Positions 11,092-21,066 of a stretch of DNA of 64,000 nucleotides are shown here, in pieces. Positions within the stretch are counted from its first letter, which is position 1, and each line of letters opens with the position of its first letter. The notes below the pieces were generated by a model that saw nothing but the letters and a program-made list of their open reading frames with translations, had not been told where the DNA came from and did not search any database. Source of the DNA: Deinococcus sp. KSM4-11 (GTDB lineage Bacteria > Deinococcota > Deinococci > Deinococcales > Deinococcaceae); NCBI RefSeq assembly GCF_004801415.1, contig NZ_SSNX01000002.1, positions 124,001 through 188,000 on the forward strand, written 5' to 3'. A program made the translations under genes and the position numbers.

Positions 11092-11549
11092 CCTTCATGC
11101 TCCCAGCCGGGACGGCCGTGGAAGGGCCGCTCCTCCCGCGTGAAGGGCACACCCTGGCGCGTGAGCAGCAGTTCCAGCGGCGCGTCCCACAGGGCAAGGA
11201 ACACGCCGGCCTCGTCGGCCGGGATGAAGTCCCGGTGCAGGTTCCCGACGGCGTGCGCCACGGCGACTGCCTCCGTCATGGAGCGCGGGCGGAGGACCGC
11301 CACGTCCTCGGGCGCGGCCTCCACCACGTAGCTCACGCCGTCCTGCACGGCCAGCACGGTGCCTGGCGTGAGCACCGTTCCAGTCGGCAGGGCCAGCCGC
11401 ACCTCCACGCCGTCCGGCGCGTGCAGGCGGCGGCGCACCCGGCGGCGGTCCACGGCCGTCATGAACACGGCGACCTGACGGCCCTCCGGCCGCTGGGGCG
11501 TGGTCTGGGTGGCCAGGATGGAGCGGCGCAGACCGGACAGGTTCGTCAA
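11088..11549 (-). CDS. ureE: Urease accessory metallochaperone UreE (153 aa)
   Basis: TTG 11549 is chosen because it overlaps the hypB stop as TTGA, matching the 4-bp overlaps of the neighbouring junctions; a GTG at 11579 is possible but longer than the family. The N-terminal peptide-binding domain is followed by the metal-binding domain with VAHAVGNLHRDF, which replaces the common AYHLGNRH. The C-terminus ends GWEHEG and lacks the His-rich tail of some UreE proteins, in keeping with HypA/HypB being present to help with nickel. Confidence 0.9.
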   Translation of the reverse strand: MTNLSGLRRSILATQTTPQRPEGRQVAVFMTAVDRRRVRRRLHAPDGVEVRLALPTGTVLTPGTVLAVQDGVSYVVEAAPEDVAVLRPRSMTEAVAVAHAVGNLHRDFIPADEAGVFLALWDAPLELLLTRQGVPFTREERPFHGRPGWEHEG

Positions 11550-12208
11550 GGGGTGCCGCCCCGCACGAACGCGAACCACGCCTCCAGTCCGGCCCCGCTG
11601 CGGCTGCTGAGTTCGATGACCGGCACACCGGGCCGCGCCCGGTCGATGTTCTCACGGCACAGCTCCCGATCGAAGTCCACGGCGTCCGCCAGATCCATCT
11701 TCGTGATCACCACGACATCGGCCGTGTTGAACATGGTCGGGTACTTCAGGGGCTTGTCCTCGCCCTCGGTGGTGCTGATCAGCACCGCGCGGGCAGCCTC
11801 GCCCAGGTCGTAGGAACTGGGGCACACGAGGTTGCCGACGTTCTCCAGGAACAGCACGTCCAGCGCCCCCAGGTCGAAGCGTGGCAGCACCCTCTGCACC
11901 ATGCCTGCGTCCAGGTGGCAGATGGTGCCCGTGACGATCTGCTCGGCCGGTGAGCCCCACCGCCGCAGCCGCGCCGCGTCGTTCTCGGTGGCGAGGTCGC
12001 CCACGGCCACGCCCATGCGCAGGCCGCCCGCGAGGTCGCGCAGGGTCCGTTCCAGCAGCGCCGTCTTGCCCGCACCGGGACTGCTCGCGAGGTTGATGGC
12101 GCGCACGCCGGCGGCCTGGAAGGTGGCGCGGTTCTCGGCGGCGGTATGGTCGTTCGCTTTCAGGATGTTCTGCCGGACGCTCACGATCCGGGGCGGTGTG
12201 ATCGTCAT
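11546..12208 (-). CDS. hypB: HypB-type nickel-insertion GTPase (220 aa)
   Basis: P-loop SPGAGKT at 43-49, the nickel/zinc site GTICHLDAGM (Cys97, His98), LENVGNLVCP (Cys129) and VITKMDL for guanine recognition identify HypB rather than UreG. No hydrogenase gene is visible; the gene sits inside the urease operon between hypA and ureE with ATGA/TTGA overlaps on both sides. By analogy with Helicobacter pylori, where HypA/HypB mature urease, it most likely supplies nickel to this urease. The N-terminus lacks a His-rich or CxxCGC stretch. Confidence 0.93.
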   Translation of the reverse strand: MTITPPRIVSVRQNILKANDHTAAENRATFQAAGVRAINLASSPGAGKTALLERTLRDLAGGLRMGVAVGDLATENDAARLRRWGSPAEQIVTGTICHLDAGMVQRVLPRFDLGALDVLFLENVGNLVCPSSYDLGEAARAVLISTTEGEDKPLKYPTMFNTADVVVITKMDLADAVDFDRELCRENIDRARPGVPVIELSSRSGAGLEAWFAFVRGGTP

Positions 12209-12552
12209 GTGCCCTCCAGTTCCAGCTCATCGAGTTCGAGTTCGTCGCCCTGCACGAGCCTCGGCGTGGGCGCGTCACAGTGGGGACAGCGCAGGCCGCG
12301 CGTCACGTCCAGCGTGACCGGCCCATGGTTCGGACACTCGCCCACCCCGGGTACCCGGATGACCTTCAGGCGCGCCCCCTCCAGCCGGGTGCCCTGCGCG
12401 CAGGCGGGAAACGCGGCCTGCAGGGCTTCCGGTACCACGCTCGACCACGCTCCCACCCGCACGGTCAATGACCGGGCACGCGCTCCACTGTGCTCGGCGA
12501 GCACCTCAGAGGCCACCTCGATCAAGGACAGGGCAATGGAGGCCTCATGCAT
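12205..12552 (-). CDS. hypA: HypA-type nickel metallochaperone (115 aa) with a variant zinc site
   Basis: ATG 12552 is chosen over 12558 because the nickel site of HypA is formed by the extreme N-terminus Met1-His2-Glu3, here MHEASIALSLIE. The zinc domain has Cys73-x2-His76 and Cys89-x2-Cys92, so one of the four usual cysteines is a histidine. The C-terminus is strongly acidic (DELELDELELE). The stop overlaps hypB as ATGA. It passes nickel to HypB and the urease system. Confidence 0.92.
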   Translation of the reverse strand: MHEASIALSLIEVASEVLAEHSGARARSLTVRVGAWSSVVPEALQAAFPACAQGTRLEGARLKVIRVPGVGECPNHGPVTLDVTRGLRCPHCDAPTPRLVQGDELELDELELEGT

Positions 12553-12585
12553 CAGCATCAGCCGTGTCCCGATCCATCGCCAGGG

Positions 12586-13149
12586 TCATGCTCCCAGCAG
12601 CAGGCTGCCGCCCACCACGGCGAGGCCCATCCCGGTCCAGCGCAGCACCGGCGCGGAGAGGTGCTGGCCCAGGCGACCGGCACTGACGCCAGCGGCATGG
12701 AGCGCGGCGGTGCTCAGCGTGAAGCCCGCGAAGAATTCCAGCGCGTTGAGATCCGCCGGAAGTTCAGAGCCGTGCGCGTGTCCATGGAACGCGCCCATCA
12801 CGCCCACGAGCACGGCCAGGGCACCCAACGGCGGACGCGCCGCGAACGCGAGCAGCAGGCCCAGCACCACGACGCTCACGGCGATGCCCTGTTCCGCGAA
12901 CGGCAGCGCCACGCCCTGGACGCCAGCCAGCGCGCCCAGCAGCATGCACGCCATGAACGCGGCGGGCAGCCACAGGCCGCGCCGACCGAAGGGAGCGGCC
13001 AGGAGACCGACCGCCACCATCGCCAGCAGATGATCGGTGCCGGTCAGCGGATGTTCCAGCCCGGCGAGCACTCCAGAGGTGTGCGCCCCGCTGTGGGCAG
13101 AGGCGGTCGAGGCGAGGAGCAGGGCGGTCAGGACAGGTGACGTTCGCAT
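12586..13149 (-). CDS. HupE/UreJ family nickel permease (187 aa)
   Basis: A cleavable-looking N-terminal hydrophobic stretch ending TASAHSG precedes five or six membrane helices. The family motifs HPLTGTDHLLAMVAVGL (from residue 33) and FHGHAHGSELP supply the histidines thought to bind nickel. It lies between ureC and hypA in the urease operon and probably brings nickel into the cytoplasm for the enzyme. The symbol could be ureJ or hupE; the sequence does not decide. Confidence 0.9.
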   Translation of the reverse strand: MRTSPVLTALLLASTASAHSGAHTSGVLAGLEHPLTGTDHLLAMVAVGLLAAPFGRRGLWLPAAFMACMLLGALAGVQGVALPFAEQGIAVSVVVLGLLLAFAARPPLGALAVLVGVMGAFHGHAHGSELPADLNALEFFAGFTLSTAALHAAGVSAGRLGQHLSAPVLRWTGMGLAVVGGSLLLGA

Positions 13150-13164
13150 GGGTGCCTCCGGGGC

Positions 13165-14882
<1,718 letters not shown>

Positions 14883-14886
<4 letters not shown>

Positions 14887-15569
14887 TCCGCTCCCCCGAA
14901 GCCCTGTGCCCGGGCGCGCTGGAGCGCCACCTCCGGCATGCCGGCGCCGTCGAGTTCGCCGCTCACCAGGGCGTTCATGCCGTACACCTCGCGCGTGCCG
15001 CCCAGGGGGACGAGTTCGATGGCCTTCTCCTCGCCCGGTTCGAAGCGCACGGCGGTTCCGGCGGGGATGTTCAGGCGCTGGCCGTAGGCGGCGGCGCGGT
15101 CGAAGTGCAGGCCGGCATTCACCTCGAAGAAGTGGAAGTGGCTGCCGACCTGAATGGGCCGGTCGGCGCGGTTGGCGACCGTGAGCGGGGTCACGGGGCG
15201 TCCGGCGTTCAGCTCGATCTCGCCGTCATCCAGGACGTATTCGCCGGGCACCAGCTGACTGCGGCCTCCCCGGATAGGGTCGTGGATGGTGACGAGTTTG
15301 GTGCCGTCCGGAAAGGTGCCCTCGACCTGGATGTCGTGGATGAGTTCAGGGATGCCGTCCATGACGTCGTCGGCACTGAGGATGGTCGCGCCCCAGCCCA
15401 TCAGGTCCTCCACGCGGCGGCCCTCGCGGATGCCTTCGAGGACGGCGGCCGTGATCAAGGCGACCGCCTCGGGGTGGTTGAGCTTAAGGCCGCGTTCCCG
15501 CCGGTCGCGGGCGAGGCTGGCGGCGGCATGGATCAGCAGTTTGTCGCGTTCGCGTTCGGTGAGTTGCAT
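14883..15569 (-). CDS. ureAB: Fused urease gamma-beta subunit UreAB (228 aa)
   Basis: ATG 15569 is chosen because AGGAGGT lies nine bases upstream and it gives the canonical UreA start [12 protein letters not shown]. Residues 1-100 are the gamma domain ([41 protein letters not shown]); about 105-228 are the beta domain ([50 protein letters not shown]). The fusion matches the layout of Helicobacter UreA. It is first in the operon. Confidence 0.96.
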
Positions 15570-15626
15570 CCCTGGGTGACCTCCTGGACGGGGCGGGCGG
15601 GTACGTGCGACGGGTGCCCAGGGTGC

Positions 15627-15655
15627 AGCGTAGCGGGCAGGCCGTCCAGAGTCAT
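15627..15655 (-). promoter_or_regulatory. Probable promoter of the urease operon
   Basis: On the minus strand ATGACT (15650-15655), 17 bp, TACGCT (15627-15632). The -35 matches four of six consensus positions. It would give a leader of about 50 bases before ureAB. Confidence 0.5.
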
Positions 15656-15724
15656 CCGTTTTTCTAAACAACTTGCAAAGGATTTCACATCCACTCCCCT
15701 ATGCTCGCCTCATCTGCGCAAGAT

Positions 15725-15742
15725 GTTCAGAAAATTTTGAAC
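15725..15742. promoter_or_regulatory. Palindromic operator over the urtA -35
   Basis: GTTCAGAAAATTTTGAAC is an imperfect palindrome (7 of 9 positions pair, outer GTTCA/TGAAC perfect) in an AT-rich island of the urease/urea-importer divergent region. It covers the -35 hexamer of urtA, the expected position for a repressor, and lies 70 bp behind the urease promoter. A nitrogen- or nickel-responsive regulator is a reasonable guess only. Confidence 0.5.
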
Positions 15743-15765
15743 AAATTGCACAGTCAGCGTACGAT
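15737..15765 (+). promoter_or_regulatory. Sigma-A promoter of urtABCDE
   Basis: TTGAAC (15737-15742), a 17-bp spacer and TACGAT (15760-15765). The predicted start near 15772 gives a 45-base leader with AAGGAG before urtA. Confidence 0.7.
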
Positions 15766-15816
15766 CGGCACCACAGCAGCGCCGGTGCGTGCACTACGCA
15801 TCCCAAAGGAGTCCCC

Positions 15817-17001
15817 ATGAGCAAGCTCCGTTCTGTCTGCACCACCGCCCTGAGCTTTACCCTCCTCGCCGCCAGCACCGCCAGCGCCCAGAGCACCGTC
15901 AAGGTCGGCGTGCTGCACTCGCTGACCGGCACCATGGCCATCAGTGAAATTACCGTGGCCAACGCCGCGCAGCTCGCCATCGACGAGATCAACGCGGCGG
16001 GCGGCGTCATGGGCAAGAAGGTCGAGGTCGTCAAGGAAGACGGCGCCAGCGACTGGCCCACCTTCGCCACCAAGGCCGAGAAGCTCCTCACGCAGGACAA
16101 GGTCGCCACCGTGTTCGGCGGGTGGACCAGCGCCAGCCGCAAATCCATGCTGCCGGTGTTCGAGAAGAACGGCGGCCTGCTGTTCTACCCGGTGCAGTTC
16201 GAGGGCAACGAATGCAGCCCGAACATCATCTACACCGGCGCGCAGCCCAACCAGCAGGCCCTGCCCGCACTGGAGTGGGCGCTGAGCAAGGGCTACAAGA
16301 AGATCTTCCTGCTGGGCAGCGACTACGTGTACCCGCGCACCGCGAACCTGATCCTGAAAAAGCACATCACCGACATGAAGGCCACCCTCTCCGGCGAGGA
16401 GTACGTCGCGCTGGGCGGCACCGAATTTTCCAGCGTCATCAACAAGATCAAGGCCGCCAAGCCGGACGTGATCATCAACACCCTGAACGGCGACAGCAAC
16501 GTGTCGTTCTTCAAGCAGTACCAGGCCGCCGGGTACAGCGCCAAGACGCTGCCGGTGATCTCGTTCAGCATCGCCGAGCAGGAAGCGCAGGCCATCGGCA
16601 CACAGCTCCTCGACGGGCAGTACGCCACCTGGAACTACTTCCAGAGCCTGCCGAACGCCGCGAACAAGAAGTTCGTCGCCGCTTACCAGGCCAAGTACGG
16701 CGCGAAGGCCGCCATCACCGACCCCATGGCCCACGCGTACATGGACGTGTACCTGTGGAAGGCCGCCGTCGAGAAAGCCAAGTCCTTCGACCCCATGGCC
16801 GTGCGCAAGGCCATCGTGGGCATCAGCGTGGACAGCCCGCTGGGCAAGATCACGGTCGATCCGAACGGCAGCCTCACCCAGGCCGTATACACCGGCATGT
16901 CCGGCGCGGGCGGGCAGTTCAAGGTCGTTGCGCAGAGCAAGGGCGTGGTCGCGCCGCAGCCCTACGACAAGCTCGCCTTCCCCGGCAAGACCTGCCCCTG
17001 A
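15817..17001 (+). CDS. urtA: Urea ABC transporter substrate-binding protein UrtA (394 aa)
   Basis: ATG 15817 has AAGGAG at six to eleven bases upstream and opens a signal peptide ending ASTASAQS. The mature part shows the amide-urea binding-protein features GVLHSLTGTMAISE, GGWTSASRKSMLPVFE, LLFYPVQFEGNECSPNIIYTG and DVIINTLNGDSNVSFF. It binds urea (or short amides) outside the membrane for UrtBC. Transcription is divergent from the urease operon, so uptake and hydrolysis can be co-regulated from one intergenic region. It is separated from urtB by 94 bp holding a stem-loop. Confidence 0.95.
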   Translation: MSKLRSVCTTALSFTLLAASTASAQSTVKVGVLHSLTGTMAISEITVANAAQLAIDEINAAGGVMGKKVEVVKEDGASDWPTFATKAEKLLTQDKVATVFGGWTSASRKSMLPVFEKNGGLLFYPVQFEGNECSPNIIYTGAQPNQQALPALEWALSKGYKKIFLLGSDYVYPRTANLILKKHITDMKATLSGEEYVALGGTEFSSVINKIKAAKPDVIINTLNGDSNVSFFKQYQAAGYSAKTLPVISFSIAEQEAQAIGTQLLDGQYATWNYFQSLPNAANKKFVAAYQAKYGAKAAITDPMAHAYMDVYLWKAAVEKAKSFDPMAVRKAIVGISVDSPLGKITVDPNGSLTQAVYTGMSGAGGQFKVVAQSKGVVAPQPYDKLAFPGKTCP

Positions 17002-17014
17002 GCCATGACGGCCA

Positions 17015-17058
17015 AGCGGGACGCGGGAAGCGGCACACAGCCCCTTCTGCGTCCCGCT
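17015..17058 (+). other. Intercistronic stem-loop between urtA and urtB
   Basis: AGCGGGACGC (17015-17024) and GCGTCCCGCT (17049-17058) form a perfect 10-bp stem around a 24-base loop. Such a structure behind a binding-protein gene usually protects its mRNA and lowers read-through into the permease genes. Confidence 0.65.
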
Positions 17059-17095
17059 CGGCGTTGTTGTATGCAGCACCGCTAGGAGGGATGCA

Positions 17096-18001
17096 ATGGA
17101 CTTCACCTTTTTGTCTGGTCAGCTGTTCACGGGCCTCTCGGTCGCGTCGATCCTGCTGCTGGCTGCGCTCGGCCTGGCCCTGAGTTTCGGATTGATGCGC
17201 GTGATCAACATGGCGCACGGCGAGTTCCTGATGGTCGGCGGGTACCTCACGTACCTCGCCGCGCAGTGGGCCGGGCCAAACTTCCTGTGGGTGGCATTCC
17301 CGCTGGCCTTCCTGGGGGCGGGCCTACTCGGCGCCGTCATGGAATTCACCGTGATCCGCCGCCTGTACGGCCGCCCGCTGGACACGCTGCTCGCCACCTT
17401 CGGGATCAGCCTGATCCTGCAGCAGGCCGCCCGCCAGCTCTTCGGTTCGACAGGCGTGCCCGTCACCGCGCCCACGTGGCTGAGCGGGGCGGTCGTCGTC
17501 CACGGCGGCGTGCTGGACGGCCTGACCTTCCCGTACGTGCGCCTCTTCGTGATCGCCCTGGCGCTGATCGTGCTGGGCGGGATGTGGTGGCTGCTGAACC
17601 GCTCCACCTTCGGCATGCACGTCCGCGCCGTGAACGGGAACCGGGAAATGGCCGCCGCGCTGGGCGTGAACACCCGCTCGCTGGACATGCTGGTCTTCGC
17701 GCTGGGCGCCGGGATCGCGGGCATTGCCGGCGTGGGCCTCGCGCTGATCGCCCCGGTCAACCCGACGGTCGGCGCGTCGTACATCGTGAACGCCTTCCTG
17801 GTGGTCGTGGTCGGCGGGGTGGGCAGCGTGCTGGGCGGCGCGGTCGCGGCCGTGCTGCTGGGCTTCATCACAGCGCTGGCCGAGGGGCTGACCAGCGTGA
17901 GCCTGGCGCAGGCGATCTTGCTGGTGGCCGTCGTGGCCTTCTTGCAGTGGAAGCCGCGCGGCCTGTTCCCGACCCAGTCCAGAGCGCTCGAGGAGGCGTG
18001 A
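17096..18001 (+). CDS. urtB: Urea ABC transporter permease UrtB (301 aa)
   Basis: LivH-type permease with about eight helices and the landmarks ALGLALSFGLMRVINMAHGEFLMVGGY, RPLDTLLATFGISLILQQ and VVGGVGSVLGGAVAAVLLG. ATG 17096 follows AGGAGGG. It pairs with UrtC to form the membrane channel. Its stop codon TGA shares its last base with the urtC ATG (TGATG). Confidence 0.95.
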   Translation: MDFTFLSGQLFTGLSVASILLLAALGLALSFGLMRVINMAHGEFLMVGGYLTYLAAQWAGPNFLWVAFPLAFLGAGLLGAVMEFTVIRRLYGRPLDTLLATFGISLILQQAARQLFGSTGVPVTAPTWLSGAVVVHGGVLDGLTFPYVRLFVIALALIVLGGMWWLLNRSTFGMHVRAVNGNREMAAALGVNTRSLDMLVFALGAGIAGIAGVGLALIAPVNPTVGASYIVNAFLVVVVGGVGSVLGGAVAAVLLGFITALAEGLTSVSLAQAILLVAVVAFLQWKPRGLFPTQSRALEEA

Positions 18002-19074
18002 TGAGGCTCCCGACATCGACCCTGGTCACCCTCGTCGTGTTGCTCGCCCTGGCGTTCGCGCCGCTGTACCTGGGGGCATATCCGCTGGCGCTGCTGGGGC
18101 GCGTGCTGGCACTGTCCATCGCGGCCATCGGCGTGAGCGTGGTGTGGGGCCGCACCGGCATCCTGAGCCTGGGCCAGGGGCTGTTCTTCGGGCTGGGCGG
18201 GTACGCGCTGGCCATGCACCTGAAGCTGGCGGCCACCGCGAAGGGCGAATTGCCGGATTTCATGGTGTACAACGGCGTGGAGAAGCTCCCGTGGTTCTGG
18301 GCACCCTTCGCCAGCGCGCCGTTCGCGCTGCTGATGGTGCTGGTGCTGCCGGCTGCCGTCGCCGGCGTGATCGCGTGGCTGATGTTCCGCCGCCGCATCA
18401 CGGGCGTGTACGTGAGCATCATCACGCAGGCGCTGCTGCTGGCCTTCGTGACGTGGCTGAACGGCTCACAGGGCCTGACCTCCGGCACGAACGGCATCAC
18501 GGACTACCAGAGCTTCCTGGGCATCAGCCTGCGCGGCCCGAATGTCGCGCACGGCCTGTACTGGGTGACACTGCTGTTCCTGGCCCTCGCCCTGGGCGGC
18601 ACGGCAGCGCTGCTCCGCACGCCCTTCGGGGCCATCCTGACCGCGATCCGCGACAACGAGAACCGCACGCGCTTCCTGGGCTTCAACCCGGCGGCGTTCA
18701 AGATCGCGGCCTTCATGCTGGGCGGCCTGCTGGCGGGCGTGTCGGGCGCGCTGTACACGCTGCACCTGGGCACCATCTCACCGGCCATGATCGGCACGGC
18801 CTTCAGCATCGAACTGGTCGTGTGGGTGGCGCTGGGCGGCCGCGCCAGCCTGATCGGCGCGGCGGGCGGGCTGGTGCTGGGACAGCTGGCAAAAGACCGG
18901 ATCTCGAGCGCTGCCCCGGACGCGTGGCTGTACGTCATGGGCGCGCTGTTCGTGCTGGTCGTGCTGGTCATGCCGCAGGGCGTGGCCGGACTCCTGGCGA
19001 ACCGCAAGAAGGCGGCCGCGCTCCCGGTCAAGACGCCCAACCCGGTCACCCGCGAGGTGAGCGATGCCGTCTGA
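18001..19074 (+). CDS. urtC: Urea ABC transporter permease UrtC (357 aa)
   Basis: LivM-type permease; ATG 18001 overlaps the urtB stop by one base, so the longer upstream frame is not used. Landmarks are VVWGRTGILSLGQGLFFGLGGYALAMHL, the coupling-loop RRRITGVYVSIITQALLLAF, NGITDYQSFLG and LRTPFGAILTAIRDNENRTRFLG. About nine helices. It partners UrtB and the ATPases UrtD and UrtE. Confidence 0.95.
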   Translation: MRLPTSTLVTLVVLLALAFAPLYLGAYPLALLGRVLALSIAAIGVSVVWGRTGILSLGQGLFFGLGGYALAMHLKLAATAKGELPDFMVYNGVEKLPWFWAPFASAPFALLMVLVLPAAVAGVIAWLMFRRRITGVYVSIITQALLLAFVTWLNGSQGLTSGTNGITDYQSFLGISLRGPNVAHGLYWVTLLFLALALGGTAALLRTPFGAILTAIRDNENRTRFLGFNPAAFKIAAFMLGGLLAGVSGALYTLHLGTISPAMIGTAFSIELVVWVALGGRASLIGAAGGLVLGQLAKDRISSAAPDAWLYVMGALFVLVVLVMPQGVAGLLANRKKAAALPVKTPNPVTREVSDAV

Positions 19075-19840
19075 CTCGGGCACCGAGACGCTGCTGGACG
19101 TGCGGGACATCACCGTGTCCTTCGACGGTTTCAAGGCCATTACGAATCTCAGCCTGAGTGTCCCGAAAGGCAGCCTGCGGGTGCTGATCGGGCCGAACGG
19201 CGCGGGCAAGAGCACGCTGCTCGACACCATCATCGGCAAGGTGCGGCCCGACACGGGCGACATCCGGTTCGGGGGCCAGGTCATCTCGAGGCTCCCGGAA
19301 CACCGCATCGCCGGGCTGGGGATCTGCCGCAAGTTCCAGGCCCCCGGCGTGCTGGAGGGCCTGACCGTGCGGGAAAACCTGCTGCTCACGGCCCGCCGGG
19401 ACAAGGGCGTGCTGAGCATTCTGAAGGCGCCCACCCCGGTCGAGCAGGCCCGCGCGGATGAGCTGCTGCACTTGACCGGCCTGACCGAGCGGGCGGACGT
19501 GCTCGCGGCGTCGCTCGCACATGGGGAAAAACAGTGGCTGGAGATCGGGATGGTGGTCGCCGCCGACCCGGAATTGCTGCTGCTGGACGAACCCACCGCC
19601 GGCATGACGGCCCAGGAAACCGCGCAGACCGCCGAGCTGATCCACACCCTGGCCGGGCGGCACACCGTGCTGGTCATCGACCACGACATGCATTTCGTGG
19701 AACTGCTGGACGCCCCCATCACCGTGCTGCACCAGGGGCAGGTGTTCCGCGAGGGCGATCTGGCCACGCTGCGCGCCGACCCCGAGGTGATGGAGATCTA
19801 CCTGGGACGGCCCAAGGAGACTGGACATGCTGAAGCTTGA
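19064..19840 (+). CDS. urtD: Urea ABC transporter ATPase UrtD (258 aa)
   Basis: LivG-type ATPase: Walker A GPNGAGKST (about 43-51), the UrtD-type signature LAHGEKQWLEIGM in place of LSGGQ, and Walker B LLLLDEPTAGM. It starts inside urtC (11-bp overlap) and ends inside urtE (14-bp overlap), showing coupled translation of the whole urt operon. Confidence 0.95.
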   Translation: MPSDSGTETLLDVRDITVSFDGFKAITNLSLSVPKGSLRVLIGPNGAGKSTLLDTIIGKVRPDTGDIRFGGQVISRLPEHRIAGLGICRKFQAPGVLEGLTVRENLLLTARRDKGVLSILKAPTPVEQARADELLHLTGLTERADVLAASLAHGEKQWLEIGMVVAADPELLLLDEPTAGMTAQETAQTAELIHTLAGRHTVLVIDHDMHFVELLDAPITVLHQGQVFREGDLATLRADPEVMEIYLGRPKETGHAEA

Positions 19841-20531
19841 GGGCGTCACCGCCGCGTACGGACAGAGCCCTGTGCTGTTCGGCATCGACCTGGAAGTGCG
19901 CGATGCCGAAGCGGTCACGCTCATCGGCCGCAACGGGGTCGGCAAGACCACGCTGCTGCGCACGATCACCGGCCTGCACCCGGTCACGGGCGGCGGCGTG
20001 CGTCTGAACGGCGCGCAGGTCGAGAAGGAAGCGGCCTTCACCCGCGCCCGCAGTGGGCTCGCCTATGTCCCGCAGGGCCGGGGCCTGTTCGGGCACCTGA
20101 GCGTCGAGGAGAACCTGCTGATGGGCCTTCCCGCCCTCTCGGGACGCGCGGCCGCGAAGCGCCAGATTCCGGATCTGGTGTACGACCTCTTCCCCATCTG
20201 CCGTGACATGACGGATCGCAAGGCCGGCAACCTGTCGGGCGGCCAGCAGCAGCAGGTCGCCATCGGTCGCGCGCTGGTCACGCAGCCGCGCTACCTGCTG
20301 CTGGACGAACCGACCGAGGGCATCCAGCCGAGCATCGTGCAGGAGATCGAGGCCGCCCTGACGCGCGTCCGCACGGAACTGCGCGTGGCGGTGCTGCTGG
20401 TCGAGCAGTACCTGGATTTCGCGTGGTCCTTCGCCGACCGCTACTACGTGATGCAAAAAGGCCGGGTGGTCGAGACCGGGAACACCGCCGACACGCCCAC
20501 GCACGCCGTGCAGCGGTATCTGGGCGTGTAG
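19827..20531 (+). CDS. urtE: Urea ABC transporter ATPase UrtE (234 aa)
   Basis: LivF-type ATPase: Walker A GRNGVGKTT (about 33-41), signature LSGGQQQQVAIGRAL, Walker B YLLLDEPTEGIQPSIV. The phrase AYVPQGRGLFGHLSVEENL is typical of UrtE. It is last in the importer operon and converges on folA. Confidence 0.95.
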   Translation: MLKLEGVTAAYGQSPVLFGIDLEVRDAEAVTLIGRNGVGKTTLLRTITGLHPVTGGGVRLNGAQVEKEAAFTRARSGLAYVPQGRGLFGHLSVEENLLMGLPALSGRAAAKRQIPDLVYDLFPICRDMTDRKAGNLSGGQQQQVAIGRALVTQPRYLLLDEPTEGIQPSIVQEIEAALTRVRTELRVAVLLVEQYLDFAWSFADRYYVMQKGRVVETGNTADTPTHAVQRYLGV

Positions 20532-20552
20532 ATGACCTGGCCTGGAGAGAAC

Positions 20553-20580
20553 CGCTGAGGACGTGTAGAGCCGCTCAGCG
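20553..20580. terminator. Stem-loop between convergent urtE and folA
   Basis: CGCTGAG (20553-20559) and CTCAGCG (20574-20580) form a 7-bp stem whose right arm contains the folA stop codon. There is no T-run, so it is at best a weak or factor-dependent end for both transcripts. Confidence 0.35.
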
Positions 20581-21066
20581 TTCCAGGGTCACGAAGCTCA
20601 AGTCGTACGGATGGCGTTCATCGGCAGGCCGCTCGCGGCGGGCCGTTTCACGCCAGGCGCCGGGCAGGTCCGGGAAATACGTGTCGCCGGCGATGTCCGC
20701 ATGGATCACCGTCAGCTCGACGCGGGTGACCTGCGGCACGTACAGGCGGTAGATCTCCTCGCCGCCGATCACCATGACGTCCGGCACGGCTCCGGCGGCG
20801 ACCAGCGCGGCCTGCGGGTCGTGGACGACCGCGCAGCCTGGCGCCGTGAACGCCGGATTCCGGGTCAGGACGATGTTCGTGCGCTGCGGCAGGGGCCGCC
20901 CGATGGAGTCGTAGACCTTGCGGCCCATGATCACGGGCTTGCCCAGCGTGACGCGCTTGAAGTGCGCGAGATCGGCCGGCAGGTGCCAGGGCAGGTCGCC
21001 ACCGCGGCCGATCACGCGTCCCGGTTCGGTCATGGCGACGACGAAGGTGACGGCTGGGCTGCTCAC
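20575..21066 (-). CDS. folA: Dihydrofolate reductase FolA (163 aa)
   Basis: GTG 21066 overlaps the thyA stop (GTGA), which settles the start. The sequence [50 protein letters not shown] contains the substrate-binding Asp of PADLAHFK and the NADPH loop [22 protein letters not shown] is the second cofactor motif. It regenerates tetrahydrofolate from the dihydrofolate made by ThyA, and the two genes are translationally coupled. Confidence 0.95.
   Translation of the reverse strand: MSSPAVTFVVAMTEPGRVIGRGGDLPWHLPADLAHFKRVTLGKPVIMGRKVYDSIGRPLPQRTNIVLTRNPAFTAPGCAVVHDPQAALVAAGAVPDVMVIGGEEIYRLYVPQVTRVELTVIHADIAGDTYFPDLPGAWRETARRERPADERHPYDLSFVTLER

Noticed and set aside
15754..17106. 450-codon frame antisense to urtA
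   Set aside because: Shadow frame rich in Gly/His/Leu without motifs; it would cross the urtA promoter and the urtB start.
19500..19560. UrtD signature LAHGEKQW instead of LSGGQ, at first taken as a degenerate ATPase
   Set aside because: This variant is normal for the UrtD/LivG-like branch and does not indicate loss of function.
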